Source: Paenibacillus sp. FSL K6-1096
Lineage (GTDB): Bacteria; Bacillota; Bacilli; Paenibacillales; Paenibacillaceae
Assembly (NCBI RefSeq): GCF_037977055.1
Contig: NZ_CP150274.1
Coordinates: 5,766,001 to 5,830,000 of the forward strand
DNA: 64,000 nt
Direction of reading: 5' to 3'
Position numbers and translations under genes: made by a program. The notes below the pieces were generated by a model. That model made no database searches and was not told the origin of the DNA. It saw only the letters and a program-made list of their open reading frames with translations. This document shows, piece after piece, positions 36,307 to 45,422 of the stretch (within the stretch, counting starts at the first letter, position 1; each line of letters starts with the position of its first letter).

Positions 36307-36834
36307 TTACAGAAATTCATCGATTTCATTAAGCTTGAAGGTGTATACCTGCTTCTCATCCACATGGTATACGCTTAGCGAGTTGGCGCTTTCATCGAAA
36401 TTCAGAATCCGGCAGGGCATGGACACCTGCTTCCCGTGCCGGTTCGCTCTCAGGCGGACCAGCTGGTTATTCTGGATATACTGTCTGATCTTACCGAATA
36501 CATCGGCCGGAGTCTCTACCGGAGCAGGCGCTGCAGGCGGCTTCTTGGCTGCCGGTTTCTCGGCTGGCTTGTCCGCCGGCTTCCTGTGTACATTCACTGC
36601 AACCGGAGCGGGTACAGGGGAGTCACTGTTCAGAGCCAGCTTGGCGGATTTCAGCAGGTGGTCGATGGTTCTGCCCAGCTCCAGGCCGGAGTTGATGTTG
36701 AAGTCAGTAACATTGCCGCTGCCGTTCAACATTTCAAGCAAATATTGCAATGCAAGCGGATTAGTACGGGCATTTATCAGGATGTCAACATTGAATAAAT
36801 AGTTCCCGTCGGTGTGTTGTAATCTTTTATCCAT
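36307..36834 (-). CDS. Hypothetical protein with Ala/Pro/Lys-rich linker
   Basis: A 175-aa cytoplasmic protein without a recognised family. An N-terminal part (about 1-75; YLFNVDILINARTNPLALQY) is joined by a Lys/Pro/Ala-rich linker (about 85-110) to a C-terminal beta-rich domain (about 110-175; VRLRANRHGKQVSMPCRI, YHVDEKQVYTFKLNEIDEF). The ATG at 36834 follows GGGGGA; the GTG at 36861 lacks a ribosome site. The upstream AT-rich gap contains partial inverted repeats around TTTAGT and ACTAAA (36868-36905). Confidence 0.75.
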   Translation of the reverse strand: MDKRLQHTDGNYLFNVDILINARTNPLALQYLLEMLNGSGNVTDFNINSGLELGRTIDHLLKSAKLALNSDSPVPAPVAVNVHRKPADKPAEKPAAKKPPAAPAPVETPADVFGKIRQYIQNNQLVRLRANRHGKQVSMPCRILNFDESANSLSVYHVDEKQVYTFKLNEIDEFL

Positions 36835-37051
36835 TAATCCCCCAGCTTTATCGTTTGGCACGATTACTTAAATATTAAATTTAGTATATAAACTATACCA
36901 CTAAATATGTGGAAATTATAGACCCCTCAACAGAGAAAATAAGGACTTACGGCCCGCTAAATTATCTGTGGAGTAGGACCATCGTCCACACGTGCCCGGC
37001 AGCAGAAGCATAACCTAAAATCGTGAACGCGAAAACAGGGAGGCGCTGCAA

Positions 37052-37354
37052 ATGGTAACATTAGAGCCTGTACAGGTGGGCGGTCATATCCTGGTCGGAG
37101 TTGAGGTGAAGCTGCCCAAAACCACGCTGCTCAGTATCAGCACTGACAAGGGGTACATCATGTGCGGGGCGCTGGATGTCGGATTGCTGAACGAGACGCT
37201 GGCAGACCGTCACATTATCGCGGCAAGGGCTGTGGGCGTGCGCACGCTTGCCCAACTGCTGGCCGCGCCGCTGGAGTCGGTAACGATAGAGGCGGAGAAG
37301 CTGGGAATTGTGCCGGGAATGACCGGGGCGGATGCCCTGCTTCTCATGGTCTGA
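37052..37354 (+). CDS. yunC: YunC-like DUF1805 protein
   Basis: A 100-aa protein matching the YunC/DUF1805 family across its length (VEVKLPKTTLLSISTDKGYI, MCGALDVGLLN). The family has a compact fold and no defined role. AGGGAGG lies upstream of the ATG. In Bacillus subtilis yunC and yunD lie together; here a yunD-like gene is 23 kb away at 60637, so the pair is separated. Confidence 0.85.
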   Translation: MVTLEPVQVGGHILVGVEVKLPKTTLLSISTDKGYIMCGALDVGLLNETLADRHIIAARAVGVRTLAQLLAAPLESVTIEAEKLGIVPGMTGADALLLMV

Positions 37355-37630
37355 AGGAGACGGAGGAATGCCGCCTGCAGGAGCAGTCACACTCTTGGCG
37401 GGCGGCATAAATCTGTGCAGGAAAAATACATAATGCAGCATAAGGAGCGCCCGCTTGGCTCATTCTATGGAGTAAGGATGTGAAGCTGCGGTGTGCGGCA
37501 GGCGGAAGGGGCCTGTACAAGCACTCTTGTTTCGCTCTGCAGGCGAAAGGGTAAATGGAGATTAGACAACGCAAGGCCGGAGCATGAGTCAGCAGCCGGC
37601 CAAATTTATGGATAAGGAAGGGATCATCTA

Positions 37631-38092
37631 ATGGCTAAAGCGTCAAATAAAGTGAACACTTCTTCAATCGAACAAGTACTTAACCGTCAGGTTGCGAACC
37701 TGAACGTCCTCTATGTGAAAGTGCATAATTATCACTGGTATGTGAAGGGTGAGCAGTTCTTTGCCCTGCATGTGAAGTTCGAAGAGCTGTACGATGATAT
37801 TACGCTCAAAATGGACGAGGTGGCTGAGCGCCTGCTGAGCATTAAGGGCAGCCCGGCAGCGACCATGAAAGAATATCTGGAAATTGCAACGATTCAGGAA
37901 GCGACAGGCAAGGAAGACGCCCGCGGCATGGTGCAGACGCTCATCGAAGACTTCGCTACTGTTGCGGAGGAACTGACGGAAGGCATCGAGCTGGCTGAAG
38001 AGAACAGCGACCAGCCGACCGCCGACCTGTTCATCAAGATCCGCACCGATCTGGAGAAGAATCAATGGATGCTGCGCGCATTCCTGGGCTGA
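37631..38092 (+). CDS. dps: Dps/ferritin-like DNA-protection protein
   Basis: A 153-aa member of the Dps family, which forms dodecamers that oxidise and store iron with peroxide. The intersubunit ferroxidase ligands are visible: His in VHNYHWYVKG, His in FALHVKFEELYDD and Asp/Glu in MDEVAERLL. ATG 37631 follows AAGGAAGGGATC. Two hairpins follow the gene. Its position near an Fe-S assembly operon fits iron and oxidative-stress handling. Confidence 0.93.
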   Translation: MAKASNKVNTSSIEQVLNRQVANLNVLYVKVHNYHWYVKGEQFFALHVKFEELYDDITLKMDEVAERLLSIKGSPAATMKEYLEIATIQEATGKEDARGMVQTLIEDFATVAEELTEGIELAEENSDQPTADLFIKIRTDLEKNQWMLRAFLG

Positions 38093-38121
38093 TTGGCGGG
38101 TAAACGTTCAGAAGGAAGAAG

Positions 38122-38157
38122 ATGAAGGGGCTGTCCCAAAAGTGACAGCCCCTTCAT
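38122..38157 (+). terminator. Stem-loop after dps
   Basis: ATGAAGGGGCTGTC and GACAGCCCCTTCAT form a perfect 14-bp stem with an 8-base loop but no T tract. It may act with the T-tailed hairpin that follows. Confidence 0.6.
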
Positions 38158-38190
38158 TGCGGGAACGGAAAACAGCATCTATTCCAGCAT

Positions 38191-38247
38191 AAAGAGCTAC
38201 CCCAAGCAGCCATTTCATGGCTTTTGGGGCAGCTCCTTTATTTTTTT
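38191..38247 (+). terminator. T-tailed terminator overlapping the 3' end of the marR gene
   Basis: GAGCTACCCC...CCAT and ATGG...GGGGCAGCTC form a long stem followed by TTTATTTTTTT on the plus strand. The right half lies inside the last codons of the convergent MarR gene. Confidence 0.75.
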
Positions 38248-38721
38248 GGGACTATGATCAATCATCGTCTGTATAAATTTCAGCGAAGCCTGCAGCTCCG
38301 GCTCTGTGAAGGGGGTCATGGTCTCAAGGAATTTCTGCTCAAGGTGCTCATGCATTCTGGCGTGGATGTCAAAGAGCTGTCTGCCTTTGGGGGCAAGGCT
38401 GAAGTACACCTCTTTCTTGTTATCGTTCATCCGGCTTCGCTTGATGCAGCCATCCTGAAGAAGCTTGGTGCTGATTTTGGTGATGCTCGCCTTGGACAGC
38501 TTCATCTTGTCTGCGATTGCAGTACTGTTAATCGGTTCGTTATTGCCGATACAATCGAGGACATGAATGCTGGTTAGACTGATTGACGAGAACGTAATCC
38601 CATACTCCTCCAGAAGTTCTGCAATAGCATTCTCCTCAGCGGCAAAAAACTCTTCAGATAAATGGGATAAATGGATAAAACGTTCATACAGCAGGCGCTT
38701 GAGTCCTTCGGCTGGATACAT
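38215..38721 (-). CDS. MarR-family transcriptional regulator
   Basis: A 168-aa winged-helix regulator. The DNA-binding region reads INSTAIADKMKLSKASITKI (about residues 65-84), followed by the wing (RSRMNDNKKEVYFSLAPKG). AAGGAG lies 12 bases before the ATG, a long spacing. It is divergent from a nitroreductase-family gene, and matching inverted repeats lie in both promoters, so it probably represses itself and that gene in response to a small molecule. Confidence 0.9.
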   Translation of the reverse strand: MYPAEGLKRLLYERFIHLSHLSEEFFAAEENAIAELLEEYGITFSSISLTSIHVLDCIGNNEPINSTAIADKMKLSKASITKISTKLLQDGCIKRSRMNDNKKEVYFSLAPKGRQLFDIHARMHEHLEQKFLETMTPFTEPELQASLKFIQTMIDHSPKKIKELPQKP

Positions 38722-38756
38722 GGGGCGGAGCCACTCCTTTTGTATTTGTTAAGTCT

Positions 38757-38789
38757 ATTCTAAACAATTATTGTTCATTAGTAAACTAA
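38757..38789 (-). promoter_or_regulatory. marR promoter with operator-like repeats
   Basis: On the minus strand TTTACT, 17 bases, TAGAAT. The inverted repeat TTAGT-AA-ACTAA (38778-38789) covers the -35 box and AACAAT-T-ATTGTT (38764-38776) lies in the spacer. Confidence 0.55.
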
Positions 38790-38821
38790 AAATTATTAAT
38801 ATTAAATATTGTAATGATGGA

Positions 38822-38857
38822 TTGACATCCTCCATTTTTGAAAATATAGTTTACTGG
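38822..38857 (+). promoter_or_regulatory. Nitroreductase promoter with operator-like repeat
   Basis: TTGACA (38822-38827), 17 bases, TATAGT (38845-38850). The inverted repeat AGT-TT-ACT (38848-38855), related to the one in the marR promoter, overlaps the -10 box. Confidence 0.65.
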
Positions 38858-38902
38858 TAAATCATTTTATGAATACCAGACTATATTCGGGGAGGAATGA
38901 GA

Positions 38903-39946
38903 GTGGAGAATGTGTCCGGAACCATAAGAGAACGGCGGACGGTTAGGAGATTCAGCGATATGCCGGTTGAGCAGGAGGTTATTGTATCTTTACTGAAGGA
39001 AGCCGCCGGTCTATACGAGGCCGAGGGAACTCCTCTCTGGCGCTGTATTTATGCCGGTACCCCCGAGTCCCGGGATGAACTGGCAGAAGGTATGATGGCA
39101 AAGGTAAAGGGAAGCAATCTCGCCAAGCTCCTTCCTGCCAAAATGACCGATCTTCTGAAAAAGCAAATCATAAATACACCGGCCCACCTGATCTTTATTG
39201 CTGAAGCAGGTGAAACGGAGCGCCAGCAGGATATCAATTATGCCGCAGTATGCAGCATCATGCAGGGTGTCCAGCTTTTGGGCTGGGAGCAAGGGCTCGG
39301 TATGTTGTGGTACACTGATCCAATGATGCATAGCGAACTTTTTTATCAGAAAATTGGTTTGCGGGAAAAAGAAAGGTTCGCCGGAATTCTGGAAATCGGC
39401 TACTTTGACAAAATACCGAAGGCGCGGAAAAGAACGCCGGCTGAGCGGAATTGGACTACAATCGGTGAAGGGGGAAGCTTGCCTGCGGATTCCGCTCGGC
39501 CTACTCCACAAAGCGTGCTGAAGCTGCTGAACGAAGCGGTCTGGGCACCAAATGACGGCATGCGGGAACCGTGGCGGTTCATCTACGTAACCGGCAGCGA
39601 GGCTGTCCGTCAACTCGGCTCCGCAGAGAACGCTGTGCTGCCGCTCCTGCTGGTTGTAGCCAAAGAAGAAGCCGATCCTCATAAGCAGCAGGAGGACTAC
39701 GCCGCAGTCTGTTGTCTCATTCAGAATTTCCAGCTGCTGGCCAAATCTGGGCCGTGGCAGGTACGCCGCCACATTCCGGAATGGGTGTATGAACGGGAAC
39801 GGTGTAAGGCACTGGGGCTTCGTCCGCTGGAACGGATCGTTGCGGTGCTGGAATTGGGCGGGGACTCAAGCAGGTCTGAATCCGGATCTTTGCCTCCGGC
39901 AGTAAGAATAGAGCTGAATACATTTGTAAAAACCGGCCCTTTGTAA
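38903..39946 (+). CDS. Nitroreductase-family protein, duplicated domain
   Basis: A 347-aa protein, nearly twice the length of a standard nitroreductase. The first half (about 1-185) has the family N-terminus TIRERRTVRRFSD and NTPAHLIFIAEAGE; the second half (about 200-335) repeats the pattern with NEAVWAPNDGMREPWRFIYV and LPLLLVVAKEEA but lacks the RRS/TxRxF flavin-binding start, so it is probably degenerate. FMN-dependent reduction by the first domain is expected. GTG 38903 is used because GGGGAGG is seven bases upstream; ATG 38897 is only one base away from it. It is divergent from marR. Confidence 0.82.
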   Translation: MENVSGTIRERRTVRRFSDMPVEQEVIVSLLKEAAGLYEAEGTPLWRCIYAGTPESRDELAEGMMAKVKGSNLAKLLPAKMTDLLKKQIINTPAHLIFIAEAGETERQQDINYAAVCSIMQGVQLLGWEQGLGMLWYTDPMMHSELFYQKIGLREKERFAGILEIGYFDKIPKARKRTPAERNWTTIGEGGSLPADSARPTPQSVLKLLNEAVWAPNDGMREPWRFIYVTGSEAVRQLGSAENAVLPLLLVVAKEEADPHKQQEDYAAVCCLIQNFQLLAKSGPWQVRRHIPEWVYERERCKALGLRPLERIVAVLELGGDSSRSESGSLPPAVRIELNTFVKTGPL

Positions 39947-39955
39947 TAAAATTAG

Positions 39956-39976
39956 TGAGAATCATTGATAATCATC
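39956..39976 (+). promoter_or_regulatory. Fur-box-like site upstream of suf
   Basis: TGAGAATCATTGATAATCATC contains TGAGAAT and TGATAAT half-sites of the Bacillus Fur 7-1-7 box, but the downstream halves match poorly. It lies about 120 bases before sufC. Iron control of suf is plausible. Confidence 0.4.
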
Positions 39977-40094
39977 TTGAATGAATTTATAATAATTATA
40001 ATGTGATAGAAAATCTAATTGCTTGTAGCCAGGTTATCCTGTGACAATACAACTTTCTGATTTCGCAAATCGATCAATGGAGGGAATAATAATT

Positions 40095-40877
40095 ATGGCA
40101 GCAGAATTTGTCATTGAGGGACTGAAAGCGACGATTGAAGGAAAGGAAATCCTGAAGGGTATTAACCTTCAAATGAAGGGCGGGGAGATTCATGCCATCA
40201 TGGGACCGAACGGTACCGGTAAAAGTACGCTGGCTTCAGCCCTGATGGGTCACCCGAAGTATGAGGTCACAGAGGGCACAGCCCTGCTGGAAGGCGAAGA
40301 CCTGCTGGAGATGGCGGTGGACGAACGAGCCCGCGCCGGATTGTTCCTGGCCATGCAGTATCCAAGTGAGATCAGCGGTGTGACCAACTCCGACTTCATG
40401 CGCAGCGCGATTAACTCCCGCCGTGAAGAAGGCAGCGAGATCTCCTTGATCCGCTTCATCCGCCTGATGGAAGCGAAAATGAAGGAACTGGATATGAACC
40501 CTGAATTTCTGCACCGCTACCTGAACGAAGGCTTCTCCGGCGGTGAGAAGAAGCGCAATGAGATTCTACAGATGATGATGCTGGACCCTAAGATTGTCAT
40601 TCTTGATGAAATCGACTCCGGTCTGGATATTGACGCACTCAAAATTGTGGCCGACGGTGTGAACTCCATGCGCAGTCCCGAACGCGGATTCCTGGTCATC
40701 ACCCACTATCAGCGGCTGCTTAACTATATCAAGCCTGATTATGTCCATGTCATGATGCAGGGACGGATTGTGAAATCCGGCGGTCCTGAGCTGGCACAGC
40801 GTCTGGAAGCAGACGGCTATGAATGGATCAAGGAAGAACTCGGAATTGAAGACGAGACGGTAGGACAAGAAGCTTAA
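40095..40877 (+). CDS. sufC: Fe-S cluster assembly ATPase SufC
   Basis: Cytoplasmic ABC-type ATPase (260 aa) that drives the SufBCD scaffold. Walker A is GPNGTGKST, the signature is FSGGEKKRNE, Walker B is KIVILDEIDSGLD, and the switch His is in VITHYQRL. The upstream in-frame ATG at 40041 adds 18 unusual residues without a ribosome site; ATG 40095 follows GGAGGGA. First gene of sufCDSUB, the Bacillus order. Confidence 0.96.
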   Translation: MAAEFVIEGLKATIEGKEILKGINLQMKGGEIHAIMGPNGTGKSTLASALMGHPKYEVTEGTALLEGEDLLEMAVDERARAGLFLAMQYPSEISGVTNSDFMRSAINSRREEGSEISLIRFIRLMEAKMKELDMNPEFLHRYLNEGFSGGEKKRNEILQMMMLDPKIVILDEIDSGLDIDALKIVADGVNSMRSPERGFLVITHYQRLLNYIKPDYVHVMMQGRIVKSGGPELAQRLEADGYEWIKEELGIEDETVGQEA

Positions 40878-40903
40878 GAAGCGCTGGAAGGAGGAAACCA
40901 CTT

Positions 40904-42205
40904 ATGACGACGCAAACCATACTGCCTGTAGATGCCCAGAAGCTTAGCGGGCTATCGCAGCGCAGCGGCGAACCGGATTGGCTGAAGGACAGCCGGCTGA
41001 AGGCTCTTGAGCTGGCAGCGGATCTGCCGCTGCCGAAGGTAGAGAAGACACGGATCGACCGCTGGAATATCAACAATTACGGTGAATACAAGACGGGCGG
41101 AGCATGGGCGTCCCTGAACGAAGCGCCTGCTTCGGTTGCCGGGCTGATCAAGGACCAGGAGCAAGGCAGCCTGATCATTCAACAGAACTCTGGGGCGGTA
41201 TACACCTCTCTGGCTCCAGGACTGGCAGAGCAGGGTGTGATCTTCACTGACCTGCAGACTGCAGCCCGTGAGCACGGAGACCTGGTGCAGCGTTATCTGC
41301 ATAAGGCGGTACTGCCTGAAGAGCATTCCATCGCTGCACTCCATGCCGCTCTATGGAACGGCGGGGTCTTCCTCTATGTACCGAAGAACGTGGTCATTGA
41401 GACTCCAGTGCAGGCGGTATTGCTTACTGACGATGCCGAAGCTGCATTTGTTCCGCATATCCTGATCGTAGCCGATGCTAACAGCTCGGTAACCTACGTA
41501 GATAACTATGTTTCAGACAAAACCGAAGCGGGTCTGCATAACGGCGCTGTGGAAGTCTTCGTAGGCGCAGGCGCTGCTGTGCGTTATGCCACTGTGCATC
41601 AGCTGGGTGAAGATACGACGGATATTACCTACCGCCGGGCTGTTGTCGAGAATGACGGCAGCATTGAATGGATCATCGGCGAGATGAACTATGGCGATAC
41701 GGCCAGCGATACCAAGTCTGTGCTGAAGGGCAACGGAGCAAGCTCGGATGCCAAGGTTATCGCCGTAGGCTCCGGTGCGCAGAAGCTGAGCTATACGACC
41801 CAAGCCCAGCATTTCGGGCGCAATACCCCTAGTGACATGATTACCCGTGCTGTGATGCGGGATTCGGCCACTTCGATTATCAACGGGATTACCAAGATTG
41901 AGAAGGGTGCCACCAGAGCAGACGGGCAGCAGACGGAGAAGGTGCTGATGCTGAGTCCCAAAGCCCGCGGCGACGCCAACCCGATCCTCCTGATTGATGA
42001 AGACGATGTAACTGCAGGCCATGCCGCTTCCGTAGGACAGGTCAATTATGAACAGGTCTATTACCTGATGTCCCGTGGATTGACACGGCATGAAGCAGAA
42101 ACACTGATCATATACGGCTTCCTTGCGCCTGTTGTGTCGCAAATTCCACTGGAGGGACTGCGCAATCAGCTCCAATCTCTTGTGGAAAGGAAGTTAGGCC
42201 AATGA
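40904..42205 (+). CDS. sufD: Fe-S cluster assembly protein SufD
   Basis: A 433-aa scaffold subunit with the SufBD beta-helix core (WNGGVFLYVPKNVVIETPVQ, QAQHFGRNTPSDMITRAVM). It pairs with SufB and SufC to assemble clusters. AGGAGG precedes the ATG, 26 bases after sufC. Its stop overlaps the sufS start in ATGA. Confidence 0.95.
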   Translation: MTTQTILPVDAQKLSGLSQRSGEPDWLKDSRLKALELAADLPLPKVEKTRIDRWNINNYGEYKTGGAWASLNEAPASVAGLIKDQEQGSLIIQQNSGAVYTSLAPGLAEQGVIFTDLQTAAREHGDLVQRYLHKAVLPEEHSIAALHAALWNGGVFLYVPKNVVIETPVQAVLLTDDAEAAFVPHILIVADANSSVTYVDNYVSDKTEAGLHNGAVEVFVGAGAAVRYATVHQLGEDTTDITYRRAVVENDGSIEWIIGEMNYGDTASDTKSVLKGNGASSDAKVIAVGSGAQKLSYTTQAQHFGRNTPSDMITRAVMRDSATSIINGITKIEKGATRADGQQTEKVLMLSPKARGDANPILLIDEDDVTAGHAASVGQVNYEQVYYLMSRGLTRHEAETLIIYGFLAPVVSQIPLEGLRNQLQSLVERKLGQ

Positions 42206-43428
42206 TTAGCAGCCTGATCCGGGAGCAGTTTCCCATCCTGAACCAGAAGATTAACGGCCATCCGTTGGTCTATCTGGACAGTGCGGCAACCTCGCAGAAG
42301 CCGCGCCAGGTCATTGAGGCGGTCAAATCCTATTATGAATGGGATAATTCCAACGTGCACCGCGGGGTTCACACCCTGGGCAGCCGGGCAACCGATGCTT
42401 ATGAAGGGGCCCGCGAGAAGCTGAAGAACTTCATTAATGCCCGCAGCACCAAGGAGATTATCTTCACCCGCGGTACAACCACCGCGCTTAATATTGTAGC
42501 TTCCTCCTATGGACCTTCCGTTCTGAAGGAAGGGGATGAGATTGTGATCACCCAGATGGAGCATCACAGTAATTTCATTCCCTGGCAGCAGCTGGCCAAG
42601 AGAACCGGGGCCACCCTGAAGTTCCTGCCGCTGCAGAAGGATGGAACAATCACGCTGGAGGATGCCGAGCAGACGATTACGGATCAGACCAAGATTGTAG
42701 CCATAGCATATGTATCCAATGTGATGGGCGTTACCCACCCTGTTAAAGAGCTTGCGGCTATTGCCCACCGCCACGGCGCAGTAATCGTCGTGGACGGGGC
42801 GCAGAGCACGCCGCATCTGAAGGTGGATGTGCAGGATCTGGACTGCGATTTCTATGCTTTATCCGGCCATAAAATGCTTGCGCCAACGGGAATCGGCGCT
42901 CTATACGGCAAGAAGGCGCTGCTGGAAGCCATGGAGCCTGTCGAGTTCGGCGGCGAGATGATCGATGATGTCGGGCTGTACGAGTCCACCTGGAAGGAGC
43001 TGCCCTGGAGGTTTGAAGGCGGAACACCGATTATTGCCGGTGCTGTTGGCTTAGGGGCAGCGATTGATTTCCTGCAGGAGGTGGGGATGGATGAAATACA
43101 CCGCCACGAAATACAGCTTGCCGCCTACGCGGAGCAGGTGCTGTCAGAGATCAGCGACTTGACGATTTACGGCCCGCGCAACCGTCAGGTAGGCGTAGTC
43201 ACCTTCAATCTGGGTGATGTCCATCCGCATGACGTAGCGACTGTGCTGGATGCGGAGGGCGTGGCTGTCCGGGCCGGACATCACTGCTGCCAGCCGCTCA
43301 TGCGCTGGCTTGAGGTCAGCTCTACCGCGCGGGCGAGCTTCTATCTGTACAATACGGAGCAGGATGTAGATGCGCTGGCTAAGGCCTTAATGAAGGCAAA
43401 GGAGTATTTCAGTTATGAACTTGGATGA
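42202..43428 (+). CDS. sufS: Cysteine desulfurase SufS
   Basis: PLP enzyme (408 aa) that removes sulfur from cysteine for cluster assembly. The PLP lysine is in ALSGHKMLAPTGIG and the active-site cysteine in VRAGHHCCQPLM (an adjacent second Cys replaces the usual Ala). The start overlaps the sufD stop by four bases, and the 3' end overlaps sufU by 14 bases, indicating tight coupling with its sulfur acceptor. Confidence 0.96.
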   Translation: MISSLIREQFPILNQKINGHPLVYLDSAATSQKPRQVIEAVKSYYEWDNSNVHRGVHTLGSRATDAYEGAREKLKNFINARSTKEIIFTRGTTTALNIVASSYGPSVLKEGDEIVITQMEHHSNFIPWQQLAKRTGATLKFLPLQKDGTITLEDAEQTITDQTKIVAIAYVSNVMGVTHPVKELAAIAHRHGAVIVVDGAQSTPHLKVDVQDLDCDFYALSGHKMLAPTGIGALYGKKALLEAMEPVEFGGEMIDDVGLYESTWKELPWRFEGGTPIIAGAVGLGAAIDFLQEVGMDEIHRHEIQLAAYAEQVLSEISDLTIYGPRNRQVGVVTFNLGDVHPHDVATVLDAEGVAVRAGHHCCQPLMRWLEVSSTARASFYLYNTEQDVDALAKALMKAKEYFSYELG

Positions 43429-43846
43429 CTTATACCGTCGCGTCATTATGGATCATTACAAGAATCCCCGGAACCGCGGTTCCTTTGAAGATGAGGCTCT
43501 GAAGATTGAGCTGAACAACCCGACCTGCGGCGACCGCATTACGCTTCAGCTGAAGGTTGAGGAGGGTATTGTCAAGGACGCCCGCTTCAGCGGCGAAGGC
43601 TGTTCGATCAGCATGTCATCAGCTTCGATGATGACCGAGGCAGTCAAGGGCCAGACCGTAGCCCGTGCGCTGGAGATGGCCGACAGCTTCTCCTCGCTGA
43701 TGAAGGGGGAAGAGGCAGACTTCGGAGATTATGAGGATATCGAGGCACTGTCCGGTGTGAATAAATTCCCTGCGCGGATCAAATGTGCCACATTGGCCTG
43801 GAACGCGCTTCGCAAAGGCATAGATACGGAAGAAGCACATCAATAA
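43415..43846 (+). CDS. sufU: Sulfur-transfer protein SufU
   Basis: A 143-aa zinc-containing acceptor that takes persulfide from SufS in Firmicutes. The three cysteines are visible in NNPTCGDRI, SGEGCSIS and RIKCATLAW, with the Asp of CGD completing the zinc site. The ATG lies inside the end of sufS with AAAGGAG upstream. Confidence 0.95.
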   Translation: MNLDDLYRRVIMDHYKNPRNRGSFEDEALKIELNNPTCGDRITLQLKVEEGIVKDARFSGEGCSISMSSASMMTEAVKGQTVARALEMADSFSSLMKGEEADFGDYEDIEALSGVNKFPARIKCATLAWNALRKGIDTEEAHQ

Positions 43847-43871
43847 CATTACAAACAAGGAGGCTGACACC

Positions 43872-45269
43872 ATGGCTAAGAAAGCACCTGATATGGAGGA
43901 ATACCAGTACGGATTCCGTGACGAGCACAAGTCGATATTTCAGTCTGGTAAAGGACTCACGGAAGAGATTGTCCGGGAAATCTCCGCAATCAAGAACGAG
44001 CCGGACTGGATGCTGGAATTCCGCCTGAAGTCCCTGGAGCAGTTCCGCAAGATGCCGATGCCTAAGTGGGGCGGCAATCTGGATGATCTGGACTTCGATG
44101 ACATTCAATATTATGTAAGACCTTCGGAGAAGCAGGGCAAGACCTGGGAGGAGGTTCCCTCCGAGATCAAGGAGACCTTCGATAAGCTGGGGATTCCGGA
44201 AGCCGAGCAGAAATTCCTGGCCGGTGTCTCTGCACAGTATGAATCCGAGGTCGTCTATCACAGCATGCAGAAGAACCTGGAAGAGCAGGGTGTTATTTTC
44301 ACAGATACCGATTCGGCACTGCGTGATCATCCCGAGCTGTTCAAGAAGTTCTTCGGCACGATCATTCCGCCTGCTGACAACAAGTTCGCTGCACTGAACA
44401 GTGCTGTATGGTCCGGGGGCAGCTTCATCTATGTGCCGAAGGGCGTTAAGTGTGAAGTGCCGCTGCAGGCTTACTTCCGGATCAATTCCGAGAATATGGG
44501 ACAGTTCGAGCGTACCCTGATTCTGGCGGACGAAGACAGCTTCGTGCATTATGTGGAAGGCTGTACCGCACCGATCTACAGCACCAACTCGCTGCACAGC
44601 GCTGTGGTTGAGATTCTCTGCATGAAGAATGCCCGTGTCCGTTACACCACGATTCAGAACTGGGCCCCGAATATCTACAACCTGGTTACAAAACGTGCGG
44701 TGGCTGAAGAGAATGCAACGATGGAATGGGTAGACGGCAACATCGGCTCCAAGCTGACGATGAAATATCCGGCTGTAGTGCTGAAAGGCCGCGGAGCCAA
44801 AGGCTCTGTATTATCGATTGCTGTAGCAGGCAAGGACCAGCATCAGGATGCAGGGGCCAAGATGATCCATCTGGCACCGGATACCACCTCCACGATTGTA
44901 TCCAAGTCGATCAGTAAGCATGGCGGCAAGGTAACATACCGCGGACTCGCTTCCTTTGGCCGTAAGGCAGAAGGCGCTAAGTCCAATATCAAATGCGATA
45001 CGCTCATTCTGGATAACGAGTCCACCTCGGACACGATTCCATACAATGAGATCATGAACGATAACATTGTGCTGGAGCATGAGGCTACCGTCTCCAAGGT
45101 CTCTGAGGAGCAGCTGTTCTACCTCATGAGCCGCGGCCTTTCCGAAGCCGATGCCACCCAGATGATCATCATGGGCTTCATTGAGCCATTCACCAAAGAG
45201 CTGCCGATGGAATATGCGGTAGAAATGAATAGATTGATCAAGTTCGAGATGGAAGGCAGTATCGGGTAA
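43872..45269 (+). CDS. sufB: Fe-S cluster assembly protein SufB
   Basis: A 465-aa scaffold subunit, standard length. SufB marks are YQYGFRDEHKSIF at the N-terminus, CSGG-equivalent GGSFIYVPKGVKCEVPLQAY, VHYVEGCTAP, and the C-terminal FYLMSRGLSEADATQMIIMG. AAGGAGG precedes the ATG. Last gene of the operon; a terminator follows within about 45 bases. Confidence 0.96.
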   Translation: MAKKAPDMEEYQYGFRDEHKSIFQSGKGLTEEIVREISAIKNEPDWMLEFRLKSLEQFRKMPMPKWGGNLDDLDFDDIQYYVRPSEKQGKTWEEVPSEIKETFDKLGIPEAEQKFLAGVSAQYESEVVYHSMQKNLEEQGVIFTDTDSALRDHPELFKKFFGTIIPPADNKFAALNSAVWSGGSFIYVPKGVKCEVPLQAYFRINSENMGQFERTLILADEDSFVHYVEGCTAPIYSTNSLHSAVVEILCMKNARVRYTTIQNWAPNIYNLVTKRAVAEENATMEWVDGNIGSKLTMKYPAVVLKGRGAKGSVLSIAVAGKDQHQDAGAKMIHLAPDTTSTIVSKSISKHGGKVTYRGLASFGRKAEGAKSNIKCDTLILDNESTSDTIPYNEIMNDNIVLEHEATVSKVSEEQLFYLMSRGLSEADATQMIIMGFIEPFTKELPMEYAVEMNRLIKFEMEGSIG

Positions 45270-45311
45270 TCCGGAGCGGAGCCTCATCCATCTAAATAGG
45301 CAACATTCAAT

Positions 45312-45366
45312 ACGTGTCCCTGAATCTTTACGGCCTTAGGCCGAAGATTTAGGGGCACGTTTTTTG
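45312..45366 (+). terminator. Terminator of the suf operon
   Basis: A long stem (ACGTG-CCCT-AATCTT-CGGCC with its complement, small mismatches) around TTAGG, ending in GTTTTTT. Confidence 0.9.
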
Positions 45367-45422
45367 GTATGTGGACTCAAAAGCGCTTATTGCTCCAAAA
45401 AAGCTGATATTGGTGCTGAAAC

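Noticed and set aside
37355..37630. Possible small gene between yunC and dps
   Set aside because: Only short frames without ribosome sites are seen; treated as non-coding.
40041..40094. Longer SufC starting at 40041
   Set aside because: No ribosome site and no match to SufC N-termini; ATG 40095 has GGAGGGA.
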